A DNA stretch of 64,000 nt, taken from positions 930,001 to 994,000 of the forward strand of contig JBBPUQ010000011.1 of the NCBI GenBank assembly GCA_038501195.1. The letters are read 5' to 3'. Positions within the stretch are counted from its first letter, which is position 1; each line of letters begins with the position of its first letter. Both the position numbers and the translations under genes were made by a program. The notes under the pieces were generated by a model. It saw only the letters and a program-made list of their open reading frames with translations, was not told where the DNA came from and searched no databases. Positions 25,416 to 47,095 of the stretch are shown in pieces. The DNA comes from Nemania diffusa (Eukaryota > Ascomycota > Sordariomycetes > Xylariales > Xylariaceae).

Positions 25416-26638
25416 CGTTGCAGCGATGTTGGTGACGGTCCATGCCCTAGAGCGTCAAAGCGGGTTTTCAATAAAATCGGTTCATCGCACGGCCTATATT
25501 TCTGTTCCTATTTTCCCTGCCACCCCGCCCTCAATCATATATACTCTCCAACTCCTCAATTCCCCCGCGTTTTCTCCTCTTTCCTACATGGCCGTCGGTG
25601 GCCACCAGGCCGTAATTTCGACAGGGCGCGCTGATCGGCGGCATTGGTGATCTCGATCTACTATCCCCCGGGTTCTCAAGCCGCCCGATACTACATATCC
25701 TCATCATGAATGCCAATTTGGGTTCGGGATAAATCAATGCGAACCCGCGGGTAGAAAATTGCGTAATTATATCTCGGTCGGATTATGGAACAATATATCC
25801 GAATACCATCTTAGGTGACATAGGTAATTCTGGATTCTGAATGGTACGGTTGACTCTCATCTATTTCGTGGGACGCGGATTAAATAGATGCTTGTCCTTC
25901 ATCTTCTCATATGAGAAAAACCCTCGGCCTAGGCTATAGCGTCGCAGGGAGCTTGGCGCATTCTCAATGAGGTATTTTACCTAGCCAAATCCTATTCCCT
26001 TCATTCCGCACAATTGGCAGGAAACATCACTTTTTTATCAATCATGGTTATCTACATAAATCTCCTTGGTTGTGATTCGGCCGTATTAGCAATACACAGG
26101 TTATGATACGCATGCCTAGGCAGGTAGTTGTCGGAGATGCGGTTCTAAACAAACCTCTCTGATTATCTTCCGGTATCGCCCAAGACGAGCCAAGAAGCTA
26201 ATGCTCAGACTAGAGTACTCCAAAACGATTCTGTAGATTCATTATTCCCTGCTTTCTTGGCCAACCTTAACCGCACGTTCCTGTGTCTCCATCCTTGCCT
26301 GCTCACCTGCCCTTTTAGGCAATGTCCCGACTCTTGACTTGACAATCCCTTCAAATGAGATAAGCCACGTGTGCCAGCGCCATGGTATTCTGAGCTTCAA
26401 TTAACGACGCCCACTCTACATCCAACCTGCCAAGTCCATCGTTGAGAATGCTACATTTCACGGCGCCAGCTTAAACAGGAAGCCGGGGTAGAGTGTGATA
26501 CCCAAGAGCGCAGGTGAGGACCGCCATGGCAAGTAGTATATATATACGATCGCCAGTCGCTCTCCCTCGGCGGCATTCCTCGATTTCTTCGCAGGTCTCG
26601 CTTTTCTTCTAATCTCGCAACTTTCACAAACCCCCAAG
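25416..26638. other. Divergent promoter region of GH115 and ribonuclease genes
   Basis: This 1.2-kb spacer separates the divergently transcribed GH115 (minus) and ribonuclease (plus) genes. An alternating TATATATATA run at 26537-26546, 93 bases before the ribonuclease ATG, probably acts as its TATA element. No ORF is supported. Confidence 0.5.
25537..25543 (-). promoter_or_regulatory. TATA-like element of the GH115 gene
   Basis: TATATAT on the minus strand lies about 125 bases upstream of the GH115 ATG (25415), at a spacing like that in the other secreted-enzyme genes here. Confidence 0.4.
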
Positions 26639-27151
26639 ATGCAGGTCTTCGCCTCAGTCCTGGCCCTGGTGGCCCTCGTTGCCCCTGCCCTGGCTGCACC
26701 CGTGCTAGAAGAGCGCGCCGCAACCACATGTGGCTCGGTATCCTACACTGCTACGCAAGTGAACCAGGCCGCGCAGAAGGCATGCAGTTACTACCAGGCC
26801 GGTTCGGTATGCATCCCCTGAACCTCGAGTTTCGCGCATCGGAGTCGCCGCTGACAAGTTATTCCAAGGCCCCGGGCGGGTACCCTCACACCTATAACAA
26901 CTACGAGGGATTCAGCTTCGTAGTCGCAGGCCCGTATCTCGAATTCCCTATGCTCACAAGCGGCGTCTACACTGGCGGTACGTATCATGCTGCAATTATT
27001 CCGTCTGACTACTGGGCTCGATGCTGACTCGCTTGCAGGAAGCCCTGGTGCTGACCGTGTGATCATCAACACGTCTTGCAAGCTTGCTGGCGAGATCACT
27101 CACACTGGCGCTAGCGGGAACAACTTCGTCGGCTGCTCTGGAACTAGCTGA
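26639..27151 (+). CDS. Guanyl-specific ribonuclease (RNase F1/T1/N1 family), secreted
   Basis: Predicted exons are 26639-26806, 26869-26977 and 27039-27151, giving 129 residues. A signal peptide ([19 protein letters not shown]) and a short pro-segment ending in EER precede the mature enzyme, which begins near [11 protein letters not shown]. The catalytic set of the RNase T1 family is visible: His63 in [10 protein letters not shown], Glu81 in YLEFPM, Arg99 in GADRV and His114 in ITHTGASG. Cysteines at the start, middle and end fit the usual disulfides. Introns are 62 nt (branch CTGAC, unusual AAG acceptor) and 61 nt (GTACGT, TTGCAG). Known members cut RNA 3' of guanosine, with a 2',3'-cyclic intermediate. 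It is probably a nutritional extracellular RNase; it lacks the long loops of ribotoxins. Confidence 0.93.
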
Positions 27152-28163
27152 TTACTCGGACTGAGAACATGAGGATCATGCTGTCGTGCTATCGAATGGC
27201 TACAAATGAGATGCTAAAACTAGAAGTTATGAATGAAGACAGTATACGATGCTATGTAAAAGATACAATTAAACCCAAATTCAAAGAAGTTTACATGATA
27301 TTCACGATTATAACGCGAACATTCGAAAATACTTTATGCCTATCTGCAGTACGAGTATTGAAATTGCTTACATATCAAGAAGCCACGGTATGTATTGTAC
27401 AAGAACAAAAGCTATCGGTCTTGTACGTCTCTTACATAATCAAGTAAGCCACTCATATAGTTGCCGTTCCATAAGCAAGCCAGACAAATCAATTCGCATT
27501 TCCGTTTGTAGTCGCGATATTTCTTACCCATATTCTTAATATTAAGCTCTTGAGGACTCACAGATATAAAGTCCCTCGCGTTAATACGATGCTCAGTCTT
27601 CTGATCGGCAGGTACCGGCCGAGAAACAAATGCTAACCTGATAGCTCGGCCGACTCCGAAATCATCAAAATCTACTTGGCATCAATGTCATTAGAAGAGA
27701 AAGCTCTCTGCCGATTCATCGTATCTTTGCCAATGGAAGCTAAGAAGATTAGTGAAACTAAGTAGGCCTTTATCACGATAACATAACGATGTTGCAGATC
27801 ATGGCTACTAAACACTATACTCGTTAATCACCAAGATGGTGAAGATCTATCGGAATATTCACCATATTCTGCAACAGATAGGCGTAGATAGCTGAAAAGA
27901 AACTATCTAATACTAAGTGTTATGGAATTTTTCATATTGATACGAATGTTGCACATCACAACACCGCACCCTACAGGCTTGATCACAAACACATAACCAC
28001 TTAAGGATCTCATGAAGGCTTCTGGTAAATGAATCAACTTTGATGAAGATGACCTAGCTAAATAACTACTCATCGGAGCCCTAAAGGGGATGCATGCCGG
28101 CTGGGTATAAAATATGAATAAATCAACGAAAAGAGCCATAATCAAAAGATTCCCCCATGCAAA
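27152..28163. other. Intergenic spacer between convergent genes
   Basis: AT-rich region between the 3' ends of the ribonuclease gene and the unnamed minus-strand gene. A 92-codon frame (27169-27447) has no domain or signal peptide and is treated as chance. Confidence 0.45.
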
Positions 28164-29234
28164 TCAATTCCCCGACGCCCAGTCAATAACACTCACATAG
28201 GCCTCATCTCTCGTAGCAACACCATTAATAACCAGCATGTTCACGACGTCGTTAAAGCAGCCATCCGTGGTATTAGTGCCGTAGTCACAAGCCGGCCACA
28301 CCGTCTTATCCGCCATCCGACAGAACGTCCCAGTTCGCGCATCGAAGAAGTCCGGGCCCATGGACGTGGGACTCCCGCAGAGCTCCGCCGCAGAGTGCTG
28401 TTCGGAGTCACTAACCACCAAGCTATGGGCCATAAACGGCTCTTCAGCGCGCTTCCTTGCTGCAAGGTCCTCTTCAGTTGGCTCGGCCTGGCCATAGACG
28501 CGGCCGCGTGTCTCGGCTACAGCCATATCCTTAACCTCTCCATCCGCGCCGTATTTCGGAACCCAGTAATTGAGCTTCTTAGGGTGAGCGTTCGGCTGCT
28601 GCGTCATGGTGAATGGCGGGCCCGCGGTGCAGAGGTACCTGGCTTTTGTCGCCTTGCCATCGTCGGTGTCAGGCAGCGACCCGTTATGGCCCTGCGCAAA
28701 CTCGGGCCAGTGGACTTGAAACCCAGTGCGCCTAGCATCGGAGTTTCCGTCGATCCAGAGGCAGCGCGGCTTGATCCCGGCGGGCTGTACATAGATATTA
28801 GAATAATACCACGTGCCGCCGCACTTGTGGCCCCAGTCGCCCAGCCAGCCGTACTGGCTGCCGTCCGGCCAGGTGATCGTGGCCATGGCGATGCAGATCG
28901 CGTCATTGTTGGCCCCGAAAAGCGCGTACGGGGACTGCTGGGTTGACATGTGGTTGTGCTTGATATCCACGTCGATGTATTCTCCCGCCTTTATCTTTCC
29001 GGGGCGCGTGCGCTTTCCGAGGGAGACGCCGAACTCGTTGAAGACCTCGACATCGGGCAGGTCGCCGCCCGCGCCGGTGAGTCCGTGGTTTCTATCCAGG
29101 CCGACTGTGATCCTTATCACGGATCTTCCCCCCCTCCCATCAGCGTAATGGTTCTTGCTAGTTTCGACAATGCCAATGATCCCGTTGATAATCCCGATGA
29201 TCAGGGGTATGAGTCCTAGTATTGGTGGAATCAT
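28164..29234 (-). CDS. Uncharacterised fungal protein with hydrophobic N-terminus
   Basis: This is a single-exon frame of 356 residues starting at an ATG (29234). Residues 1-23 are strongly hydrophobic (Ile/Gly/Pro-rich), either a signal peptide or a membrane anchor. The conserved-looking core includes the motif GDWGHKCGGTWYYSNIYV (132-149), then PRCLWIDG and TGFQVHWPEFAQG, suggesting a beta-rich extracellular module. The C-terminal part has four or more cysteines (AELCGS, GTFCRMAD, WPACDYG, DGCFND) that look disulfide-bonded. I recall related unnamed proteins in other Pezizomycotina but no assigned function. A TATAAATA element lies 217-224 bases upstream (29451-29458, minus). Codon use is GC-rich, like the other expressed genes here. 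Confidence 0.75.
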   Translation of the reverse strand: MIPPILGLIPLIIGIINGIIGIVETSKNHYADGRGGRSVIRITVGLDRNHGLTGAGGDLPDVEVFNEFGVSLGKRTRPGKIKAGEYIDVDIKHNHMSTQQSPYALFGANNDAICIAMATITWPDGSQYGWLGDWGHKCGGTWYYSNIYVQPAGIKPRCLWIDGNSDARRTGFQVHWPEFAQGHNGSLPDTDDGKATKARYLCTAGPPFTMTQQPNAHPKKLNYWVPKYGADGEVKDMAVAETRGRVYGQAEPTEEDLAARKRAEEPFMAHSLVVSDSEQHSAAELCGSPTSMGPDFFDARTGTFCRMADKTVWPACDYGTNTTDGCFNDVVNMLVINGVATRDEAYVSVIDWASGN

Positions 29235-30997
29235 TGTGAGGCTGATGAGATATAAATAAGATGGATTTTAAAAATGAAGATTTAGTTGTTAAATTAAATA
29301 GAAGTGAGAAGGTGTAGTTGATGGATGGATATAGAGGAGAGCGAGAACGAAATGAGAGGCGAATGTCAAGCTATTTGTACGAAATTCGTCTATGAGTAGA
29401 TTTCCTGGGAGAGTTTGGTCCGAATCATTATTTGGTGTCTCGTAGAGCCTTATTTATACGCGGTTCAATCATGGATTAGCGACGTCGTTTCCCGATAACA
29501 TTTGGACATAAGATTCAGGCCAGGGCACTTGACTTCAAACTTTTGAACTCAGTTTTGAGAACCGCTGCTACAAAATAAACCCTTACTTTCCATAGGGTTA
29601 AATTCTTCGCGAATTAGGCTAGAGCTAAAACTGAAATGGGAGGTTAGTCCAAGCATAATACTCAGATAATAGTTGCCATCTAACCCCAATACCAAACTTA
29701 ATTTTATAAAATCAGTATCTCTTCCGCTACACTGTCTGGTCAGCCGTGCGGCCCTTGGTTGTATACGTAATACGAAGCTCTGTAATATATGTGAAAATTA
29801 ACTTCACATCAAGCTTGCATACGTCTAGCCTCCTAAGTGTACCGTACAATGAATACCTTCTCCAACCTGATCTCATAGCCACGGCGGAAAGCTAGGTTCG
29901 TACCCAAAGGGGTTCTAAAACGAACAAAGTTACGCAAATCTTAACGCGATGCAAAGTTAAGAAGATACCTAAGTACCTATAACAATTGCAGGCAGGTGGC
30001 AATGACTTAAATCGTTGTCTAATCGCCGAGTAAGACGAAATAGGCGTAACTGAACTAATTGGCTAAATTGACTGTAGTCTGCTGAAGCTATCGGCCTACC
30101 CAGCCACCCAACCTAGCTAAGTCTAGGTGCTCGGAAGGTGAATTTTAAGGTAGGTTGAGTTTACGAAGCCACATAGGTACCTAGGGTAGGTTAGGTAGCT
30201 ACTTGGGCAGAGCAAAGATGGCAGCAACCCTCTAGTCGCTCTCGCGTGCATGTCCTAGAACATTTACTACCATCTTAGTCTATCAAGATGAAGGCCTTTA
30301 TAGCAGGGCTCTAGGAGTTGAAGACAAAATCGGACAATAAGAGTACCTATGTAGCCCAGTTGGATCACAAGTCCGGGTCTTATAGTACTGTCCCAAATAA
30401 TTCATCGCGGTTTATATAGTCAATTGAGTCTTTTAGTAGTCTTAATCCTATTTTACGCAGTTACGACGGCGGCATACAGGGCAAATCATAGCCGCAGTTC
30501 CCTCGACCTCCCCCGCAAAATCCCTGGCATCTAGAGGGCCACCGGGATGATGCGTGGAGTTCATGTGTAACAAAGAGTAAAGCAAACAATTAGAATCAAA
30601 TAGGTATCAATCCCCCAGTAGCTTAAAAGCTTGGATCCCACCCCGTGGGTAAAACAACGCCTATCTAATGCATCACTCTCGCAAAGGTGACCCTAATGTT
30701 GCTCCCGTCATCCTCGTATAATCGTACAAGTCCATTATCTTGACCCTACCGCCTCCAGATGAAAAAGGCAATGAGATAACGCCGTTGCTCTTCTCCTATG
30801 CACATATCCCTTTGTAACAATGCTAACGTCGCAGCGGCCTGATCCCTGTGTAGGGTTTAAAGAAGAACTAATGAGGTAAATGTAGCCGAGACTCCACAAG
30901 TCTTTCGTATACCTGCTAATGGCATCTAGGAAGATCCATGTCGTTTTCATCAGCCGGGGCTACTATTGAATCAGCACAAGCTTGGTAAACGGCCAGG
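29235..30997. other. Intergenic spacer
   Basis: It contains the upstream region of the unnamed gene, including TATAAATA on the minus strand at 29451-29458, and the 3' flank of the KDM5 gene. Several interrupted CCTAGG/GGTAGG motifs lie at about 30110-30210. No gene is supported. Confidence 0.45.
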
Positions 30998-40631
<9,634 letters not shown>

Positions 40632-41641
40632 TCAACCAGGGTCATCCGCATTAGCTGGTGCTTTTCTTTTCCGAGGCTTCTTTAATAGTTTGGTGATCTC
40701 CTTCTGCCCACGAAGTCTCAAGCTCATCTCCTTCATCATATCCCCCCATACTACCTTGCCCTCACACGCAGGGCAACGACCAGCAACTGGAATAATGTCT
40801 TCCTCAATGTTGTGTCCGAGCAAGTGCCGGCTCCAGCAGGACACGTGCCCCGTGCCTTCACATCCTGCATTCGAGCAGGTTGCATACAGGCCTTCGTCGT
40901 GCGGAAGGTCCTCATTGCAAATCACGCATGCCCCCTCTCTCTCAAACGAATACAAAGATTGCGTCTTTTCCACGTAGGTCTTCATCGGCGCATAATCCAG
41001 AGGGAGGGCGTGAATACCCCGAAGCGGTGGGGGTTCGGTAGATGTAGATTCTTCAGCCGCAGTCTGCGCTGGGGCAAAGTCCGTAAAGACTAGGATAGTC
41101 TCGCGAAGAGGCTCACTTGCAGCCTCGCAGTATGTGGTCCACGCTTTGTGCACCTCAGGCGCAAAGAAGTGGAGTTTCAGCGGCCATTTCGCAAAGCTAG
41201 GCACGCGGAGGAGGAGGTGGAGGTTAGAAAGAATAGATTTTATGCCGTGGCGAGGGCGTTTGGGGTGTCCACTGCGCTTCCTCTGCGTCGCGATTGTTAT
41301 CCGCGACTCTGTTGGGATGTGCATTGATATGTGAGGGTTGTTGAGTGCCCATCTATGATGCCATTAGTTTAAATAGCGTCATGAGACTCGTAGAGAAAGA
41401 CCTACTCGAACTTCAAGGCAGCAACCATGCTTGGAAACCCCGAGGCCAGACAGACCATTTCCCACGGTCGCAGTCTCTGCCGTGAGGTTCTCGCAGCGCC
41501 ACCTTTGGCCTCACCATTGTGTTGTTTTAGCCGCCTAGGCGGATTTGGTGTCGAGCCGATGTAAAGCGATGCCTTATTAACAGTCGAGCATAGGATATAG
41601 ACGGTATAGAGAGGTGGTATTGGCTTCAAAACAATAGACAT
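40632..41641 (-). CDS. SLX1: SLX1 structure-specific endonuclease subunit
   Basis: Exons on the minus strand are 41641-41406 and 41352-40632, giving 318 residues. The N-terminal GIY-YIG nuclease domain is clear: [26 protein letters not shown], and the catalytic Glu region completed across the intron as AALKFEWALNNPH. A C-terminal RING/PHD-type zinc module follows ([42 protein letters not shown]), then a basic tail (KKPRKRKAP). The intron is 53 nt, with donor GTAGGT. SLX1 binds SLX4 and resolves Holliday junctions, flaps and stalled forks in the nucleus. Length and domain order are those of the fungal family. It looks intact. Confidence 0.95.
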
Positions 41642-42325
41642 TGTGAGAGTTTATGCACTTTTTACCACGGTCTGGAGCCTAAAAAGATAATGTAAGCAGT
41701 CGGGGCGTGGTGGACCCGATAAGTTTGCCATTGCATCACATCTTCAGATATATTCTAACAGAAATAAAGGCTATTAGGAATCCGAAGACGTTGTGCTTAC
41801 TGCAGATGAAATCAGCACAGAACTTTATGTGTAGGAAGTAAATATCTGCATATAGGTAGTGCCTGTTGTTGTGGTGGTAGTTATGGTGGGGTGAAATACG
41901 TGGAGAGGTTGAAGCTGAAAAGCACAGACCACTTTCAAACACTATGAATCAGTCAACTTTCCGTGCTCAATCATTACCTAAATTCGGCTCGCAGACTCAA
42001 GTGAATAAAAATTTAAATAGATCGTCTCAGATTACTAGATGATTATTGGCGTCTAATTAAATTTCATATGTAACAAGTTTCACCATTCTATGACGACATA
42101 AGGCAACGCCATCCCACCCATGCTCATGTGTGGTAGAGCATAAGAGAGAGTTTATAGCTTTTGGTAGTACGGCATGTCAACTTGTAGGTTCATTAGAGGT
42201 CAAGAGGTGACCCTCAGATTTCCATCTTACAATAAATACCCTTCCGTCATTAGGAACTATCAAGGCGCCGATACATGATAGGCAGAGAATAGCTCAGGTC
42301 TCAAATAATAGTATACATACGGGAT
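41642..42325. other. Intergenic spacer
   Basis: SLX1 promoter and 3' flank of the PRP9 homolog. A 68-codon minus frame has no domain. Nothing else was recognised. Confidence 0.45.
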
Positions 42326-43893
42326 CTACAAAAGCCCTTGCTTCTGTAGATCATAGTAGACCTTCTCGGGCATGACATTGCCTTCTGCATCTTCCATCTG
42401 GACCACGCTCCCATCTTCTACCTTGTCTTTCCTCCTATCCTTTTGTATCTTCTCCCATAACCTCAAAGCTTCATCAATGTGGATAATGTCACGGAAAAGA
42501 GAAGTGTTGGTGATTCCTAAACACTTCAAACCATGGATATGTCGAGCCTCGTTAAAGTGCTTGTCGAATGCCCTTCGCCCCATATAAACAAAGTTGCCGC
42601 ATATCTCGCAAGCAAACTCGACGCCTAGTCCATGCAGCTTGTACAGCCAGAAGGGAATGGGCTTTCCATCCCAGGCCAAGGGCAGCTTCAGTGGGTTGTA
42701 GATCTTGTCGTCATCATCACCCTCTTCACCTTCGTCCATCTCAGCTGCTTGCGCTGCAGACACTGAAGCACTGAATAAGTTTTCGAGCTCTTGTTGGCGC
42801 TCCCTTTCGGTCATGAGTTGTTTCCGTTCGACATTGACTCGTGTATCGCTGCGTTCTGTACTCATAGCGCTCACGAGACGCTTGATGCGATACTCGCGCT
42901 CTGCGATAGCCCTTTCTTTTAATCTCGTTGTAGAGACACCTCCCCTGCCAGCGCCGTTGGTAGTGGCGGCAGATCCCTCCTGTTCTCTCCTTTTTCGTTC
43001 GTTTTCTGCTCTAATATGTTTCTTGCCATTGAGGTGGTTTTTGTACACATTCTCATTGGTGAAAGCTTTCTCGCAAGCCTCGCACCATAAGCCGTCGCTA
43101 GCTGTAGGCCCTCCTGTGCTTGATGTAGTGTTCGTGACCTCGCTCTTCCACTCTGGCACCTTATCACTATCCCAATCTTCTTCAAATTTCTTGTCGAATT
43201 CGAAAAGAACCTTATCGATGTTCTCGAGTGGTCGAGTTTTGCGCATAAACGTCTCCAAGTCGAGAGCAAGGTGGCCGACATACGCGAAGTATTGATCTGT
43301 CATCTTCTCTGATCTCTTTAGGCCAGCTGCACCTGGTGCAAAGTTATCAAACATATCCAGATATTGTAGGTAAGTGAGCCTCTTCGCATTCGGCAAGTTC
43401 AGATACTGTTCATGGCAAGTCTGTAGGTCGAAGAAGCGCCCAAATCCTTCCTCTCCAGTAAACATGGTGTCGACGATGCTTGGCTGAGCGGCTTCATCTG
43501 CGCCCTTCTTGGGTCGGTATGCGCGTTCGAGATTCTCGACTGGCTCATTAGGGTACCTCGCGTGGAAACTTTTTATTTCGGCTAGCTGTTTATAGAATTC
43601 ATCCATCGGGTCGCCCGTACCAATCTGTTGTATTTCGCTTGACCGTGTCCCGTCAACATCGCGGTAAATCTCCAGGAGCTTAGCGGATTGCGACGATATA
43701 CGGTCGAGGAACTGGGAGATCTGGTGATCGCGTGCCAGGCGATCTCGAATCTATGGGTTCGAGCGTTAGCGATATATGCAGGATATCGATTATTAACACG
43801 TACCTGTCTTGGTTCCTCGCTAATCCGATCGGCGATACCTTGTTCAAGGCGCTCGAGGTCCTCGTGGAGGAACCTTTGCTCCTCTAACAACAT
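42326..43893 (-). CDS. PRP9: Splicing factor 3A subunit 3 (SF3a60/Prp9 homolog)
   Basis: Exons on the minus strand are 43893-43804 and 43750-42326, giving 504 residues, as for SF3A3. The N-terminal helix (MLLEEQRFLHEDLERLEQGIADR) is typical. A U1-type C2H2 zinc finger lies at about 253-275 (WCEACEKAFTNENVYKNHLNGKKH). The second, C-terminal zinc finger is at about 418-445 (CEICGNFVYMGRRAFDKHFNEARH) and the end is PEKVYYDLQKQGLL. The protein is part of the SF3a complex of the U2 snRNP and is needed for prespliceosome formation in the nucleus. The 53-nt intron has donor GTACGT and acceptor CATAG, in phase 0. It is transcribed divergently from FAL1 with a 485-base gap. Confidence 0.95.
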
Positions 43894-44378
43894 GATAGGC
43901 GTGCCTGTTAACTAACAGAGTGGATCGAATGTGAATTATAGATTGATTTTTCCTGCCTCGGGTTAACTAGCAAGAGATTAATCAAGTACAGGGCGCTTGA
44001 AAAATGGAAGAAGCAAAATGCTGCGAATACAATGAGGCTGAAGAGAATTACGGAGGCCCTGCTCGTCAACAAGCTTGGAAGCGGCAGGTAGATTTAAGGT
44101 TGCAGGTACTCAAGTAATGAAATGCATATATCGGATCATCTAATTGGTTAACTTATTATCGATTAGGTCACTTGGTGCTCTTTATAACGATATATCTTCT
44201 TTGCCCACATTATTCCCCACTTAAATTTTAATGATGAACGCGCCTGTTTCCTTAGCTCGAGGCTCGTCGCATTCCGAACCAAACCTCTTGCTATATCCCA
44301 CACCTCTATTACACCACCATTCATCTCACACTAACATCATATCTCCTTTCAAGAGCCAATCTGAACATCATAGTCAAT
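43894..44378. promoter_or_regulatory. Bidirectional promoter between PRP9 and FAL1 homologs
   Basis: 485 bases separate the start codons of two divergent genes, both acting in pre-mRNA processing. No clear TATA box is visible; pyrimidine-rich stretches precede the FAL1 ATG. Co-regulation is inference. Confidence 0.5.
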
Positions 44379-45698
44379 ATGGCCGAAGGCGGTGGTATTG
44401 ATCGTCGCGCCGACGAGAAAATGGAGTTCTCCACCTCCAAGGAAGTCACCGTACATCCCACTTTTGAGGCTATGTCATTGAAGGGTAAGTAACAAACAAC
44501 AGCTACTAGGTCCAATATCATCCTCAACCCTGGCTAATTCGCACTAGAGAATCTACTTCGAGGCATCTATGCGTACGGTTATGAGTCCCCGTCCGCAGTT
44601 CAATCCAGAGCGATCGTCCAGGTCTGCAAGGGCCGCGACACCATCGCCCAAGCCCAGTCCGGTACGGGCAAAACCGCCACCTTCTCCATCTCCATGCTAC
44701 AGGTCATCGACACCGCTGTCCGCGAGACGCAAGCTCTTGTCCTTTCTCCTACGCGCGAATTGGCTACCCAGATCCAGTCTGTTGTCATGGCTCTTGGCGA
44801 CTACATGAACGTGCAGTGCCACGCGTGTATTGGCGGAACCAACGTCGGCGAGGATATCCGCAAGCTTGATTATGGCCAGCATATTGTTTCGGGCACTCCT
44901 GGTCGTGTTGCCGACATGATCCGTCGCCGACACCTACGTACCAAGAATATAAAGATGCTTGTACTCGATGAAGCCGACGAACTGCTCAACCAAGGCTTTC
45001 GTGAGCAAATCTACGACGTCTATCGATACCTGCCTCCTGCGACGCAAGTCGTTGTTGTCTCTGCTACTCTCCCTTACGATGTTCTCGATATGACTACCAA
45101 GTTTATGACGGACCCAGTGCGCATTCTAGTCAAGCGTGACGAATTGACGCTAGAAGGTCTGAAGCAGTACTTCATCGCGGTCGAGAAAGAGGACTGGAAA
45201 TTCGACACCCTTTGCGACCTATACGACACACTGACTATCACACAAGCTGTCATCTTCTGTAACACGCGACGCAAGGTCGACTGGTTGACCGACAAGATGC
45301 GCGAAGCCAACTTCACCGTCAGCAGTATGCACGGAGACATGCCTCAGAAAGAGCGAGACAGTATTATGCAAGACTTCAGACAGGGCAACAGCAGAGTGTT
45401 AATTTCGACCGATGTTTGGGCTCGCGGTATCGATGTGCAGCAAGTTAGTTTGGTTATCAACTATGACCTACCCAGCAACCGTGAAAACTATATTCACCGA
45501 ATTGGTCGCAGTGGACGATTTGGCCGTAAAGGTGTTGCTATTAACTTCGTCACTAGTGAGGATGTTCGCATTCTTCGCGACATTGAGCGTAAGTTTCCTA
45601 TCTCACACATCAATCGATTTAGGCTGCTAACACAGGCAGTATACTATTCTACCCAGATCGATGAAATGCCCATGAACGTGGCGGACCTCATTTCTTAA
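44379..45698 (+). CDS. FAL1: ATP-dependent RNA helicase eIF4A-III / FAL1
   Basis: Predicted exons are 44379-44484, 44548-45588 and 45640-45698, giving 401 residues. DEAD-box motifs in order: F..M.L and AVQSRAI (Q motif region), AQSGTGKT (71-78), SPTRELA, GTPGR, VLDEADE (DEAD 176-179), [27 protein letters not shown] and [13 protein letters not shown]. The ending [18 protein letters not shown] marks the eIF4A-III/FAL1 subgroup rather than eIF4A1. The last intron is 51 nt, in frame and stop-free; splicing restores RDIELYYSTQ. The protein is nuclear: a core of the exon junction complex in many fungi and metazoa, and a 40S ribosome-biogenesis factor in yeast. Confidence 0.95.
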
Positions 45699-47095
45699 AA
45701 AAAACTTATTAGCGCGAGCACAGCCATGGTGCCCTAGACTGATGAATGAGCTTCCAGATGCGATAGTGGGCTTGTGAAGGCTGGATCTAGGATCGTGGGA
45801 GGAAATGGGCATGTTAACTAGTAGTAAGTTCCAGAGTTGCTACACAAGGTATATGGATAATGTCACTGATATAATAAGCATCGTATTAAATTTGACCCTA
45901 CGAACCCTCGCGCCCGTCGATGCCGAAGAGAGTTGATCTTGTCAGAGTGCTCTACGTTAACGAGACAAGAAGCCTCGTTCCTTTCACCTCTCTCCGCTAA
46001 CCTGGCAAAATTATACAAGCGGTTTATAATCTCAACTAATTATAATGCAGTGTAATCGATCTGCTTACACGTGTTCCTTCCTAGAAGCGGATCAAACGAC
46101 TCTAGCTCATCATACCACGACTAACCCAAGGATTTCCAAACCTACGACTGCGCCAACAGTTTTCGATACTAACGTGCTGGTACCTATGTCATAACCTGAG
46201 ATTGTGACTCTTATCCCACCACGTACGCAAGAATACCGTTACAGTTGCATGGTTTCTATTGCATGAATTCTAGGAGCGCACCAACATTTACTTAATAAGG
46301 AGGTATGTTTAGTAGCATGCACCCAAAGTGACATGCTTTATAGAAATGGTCATTTCTAGAATTAGGCCCGTACTATCCCCTGGACAGCAGGTTATATATA
46401 ATAGACTTCAGCTTTACGCTACCATGACGTCCGATTCTAGTCACATTTCCTACCCCCCTAAAAAGACGAGGTTTTTGTTGGTTATGCAAGCACATCCCCA
46501 ATCTATATTTCCTCTCCTAAGGTGATCTGACTTTTGGAGAACCAAGAGTGCCAAGGCCATGCAACAACTTGGTCATCCCGTTGGGTCCATTTAAGTGCAT
46601 AATGGGTCTCGCCTTGTAATTAACGTGGTCTCAACATCTCCAATATATATACCGACAATTATATTACCTGCTAAGACTCTAAGTAGTGAGGATCGTACAA
46701 CGCTTTTATAACATCGGGTTATATTCCCCACTCTTGTCACATCTTAAATACTAGGCATGTCCTGAACAACTTCCAATGTTCTCTGGACCCTCTCATTCCA
46801 TATTCATGACTCCATCCACGTGGTCACGGAGCGGAGCGAAGCGAGAATCGCTAGAGCTTACTTGCAAGGCGCATCTGATGACAGCAATCACCCGATACGG
46901 ATCCAATTTACACTGAAACGCTAGTCTGCATTGTGAACTACCGAGACAGGTGCGAGTGTATATACATAGATTCCAGACAAAGTATCTACAAGCATGGAAA
47001 TGTCTACCGCGGTAACCGGAGTCCTTAGCATGTGCTACATATAAGTCCCCACATCGCCAACGGGCCCCGGCAAAGGCGTAAGGACGGCCAACGCA
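45699..47095. other. Intergenic spacer
   Basis: No gene was recognised between the 3' ends of the FAL1 and CE5 genes. ORFs are 65 codons or fewer. The sequence is unremarkable and AT-leaning. Confidence 0.45.
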
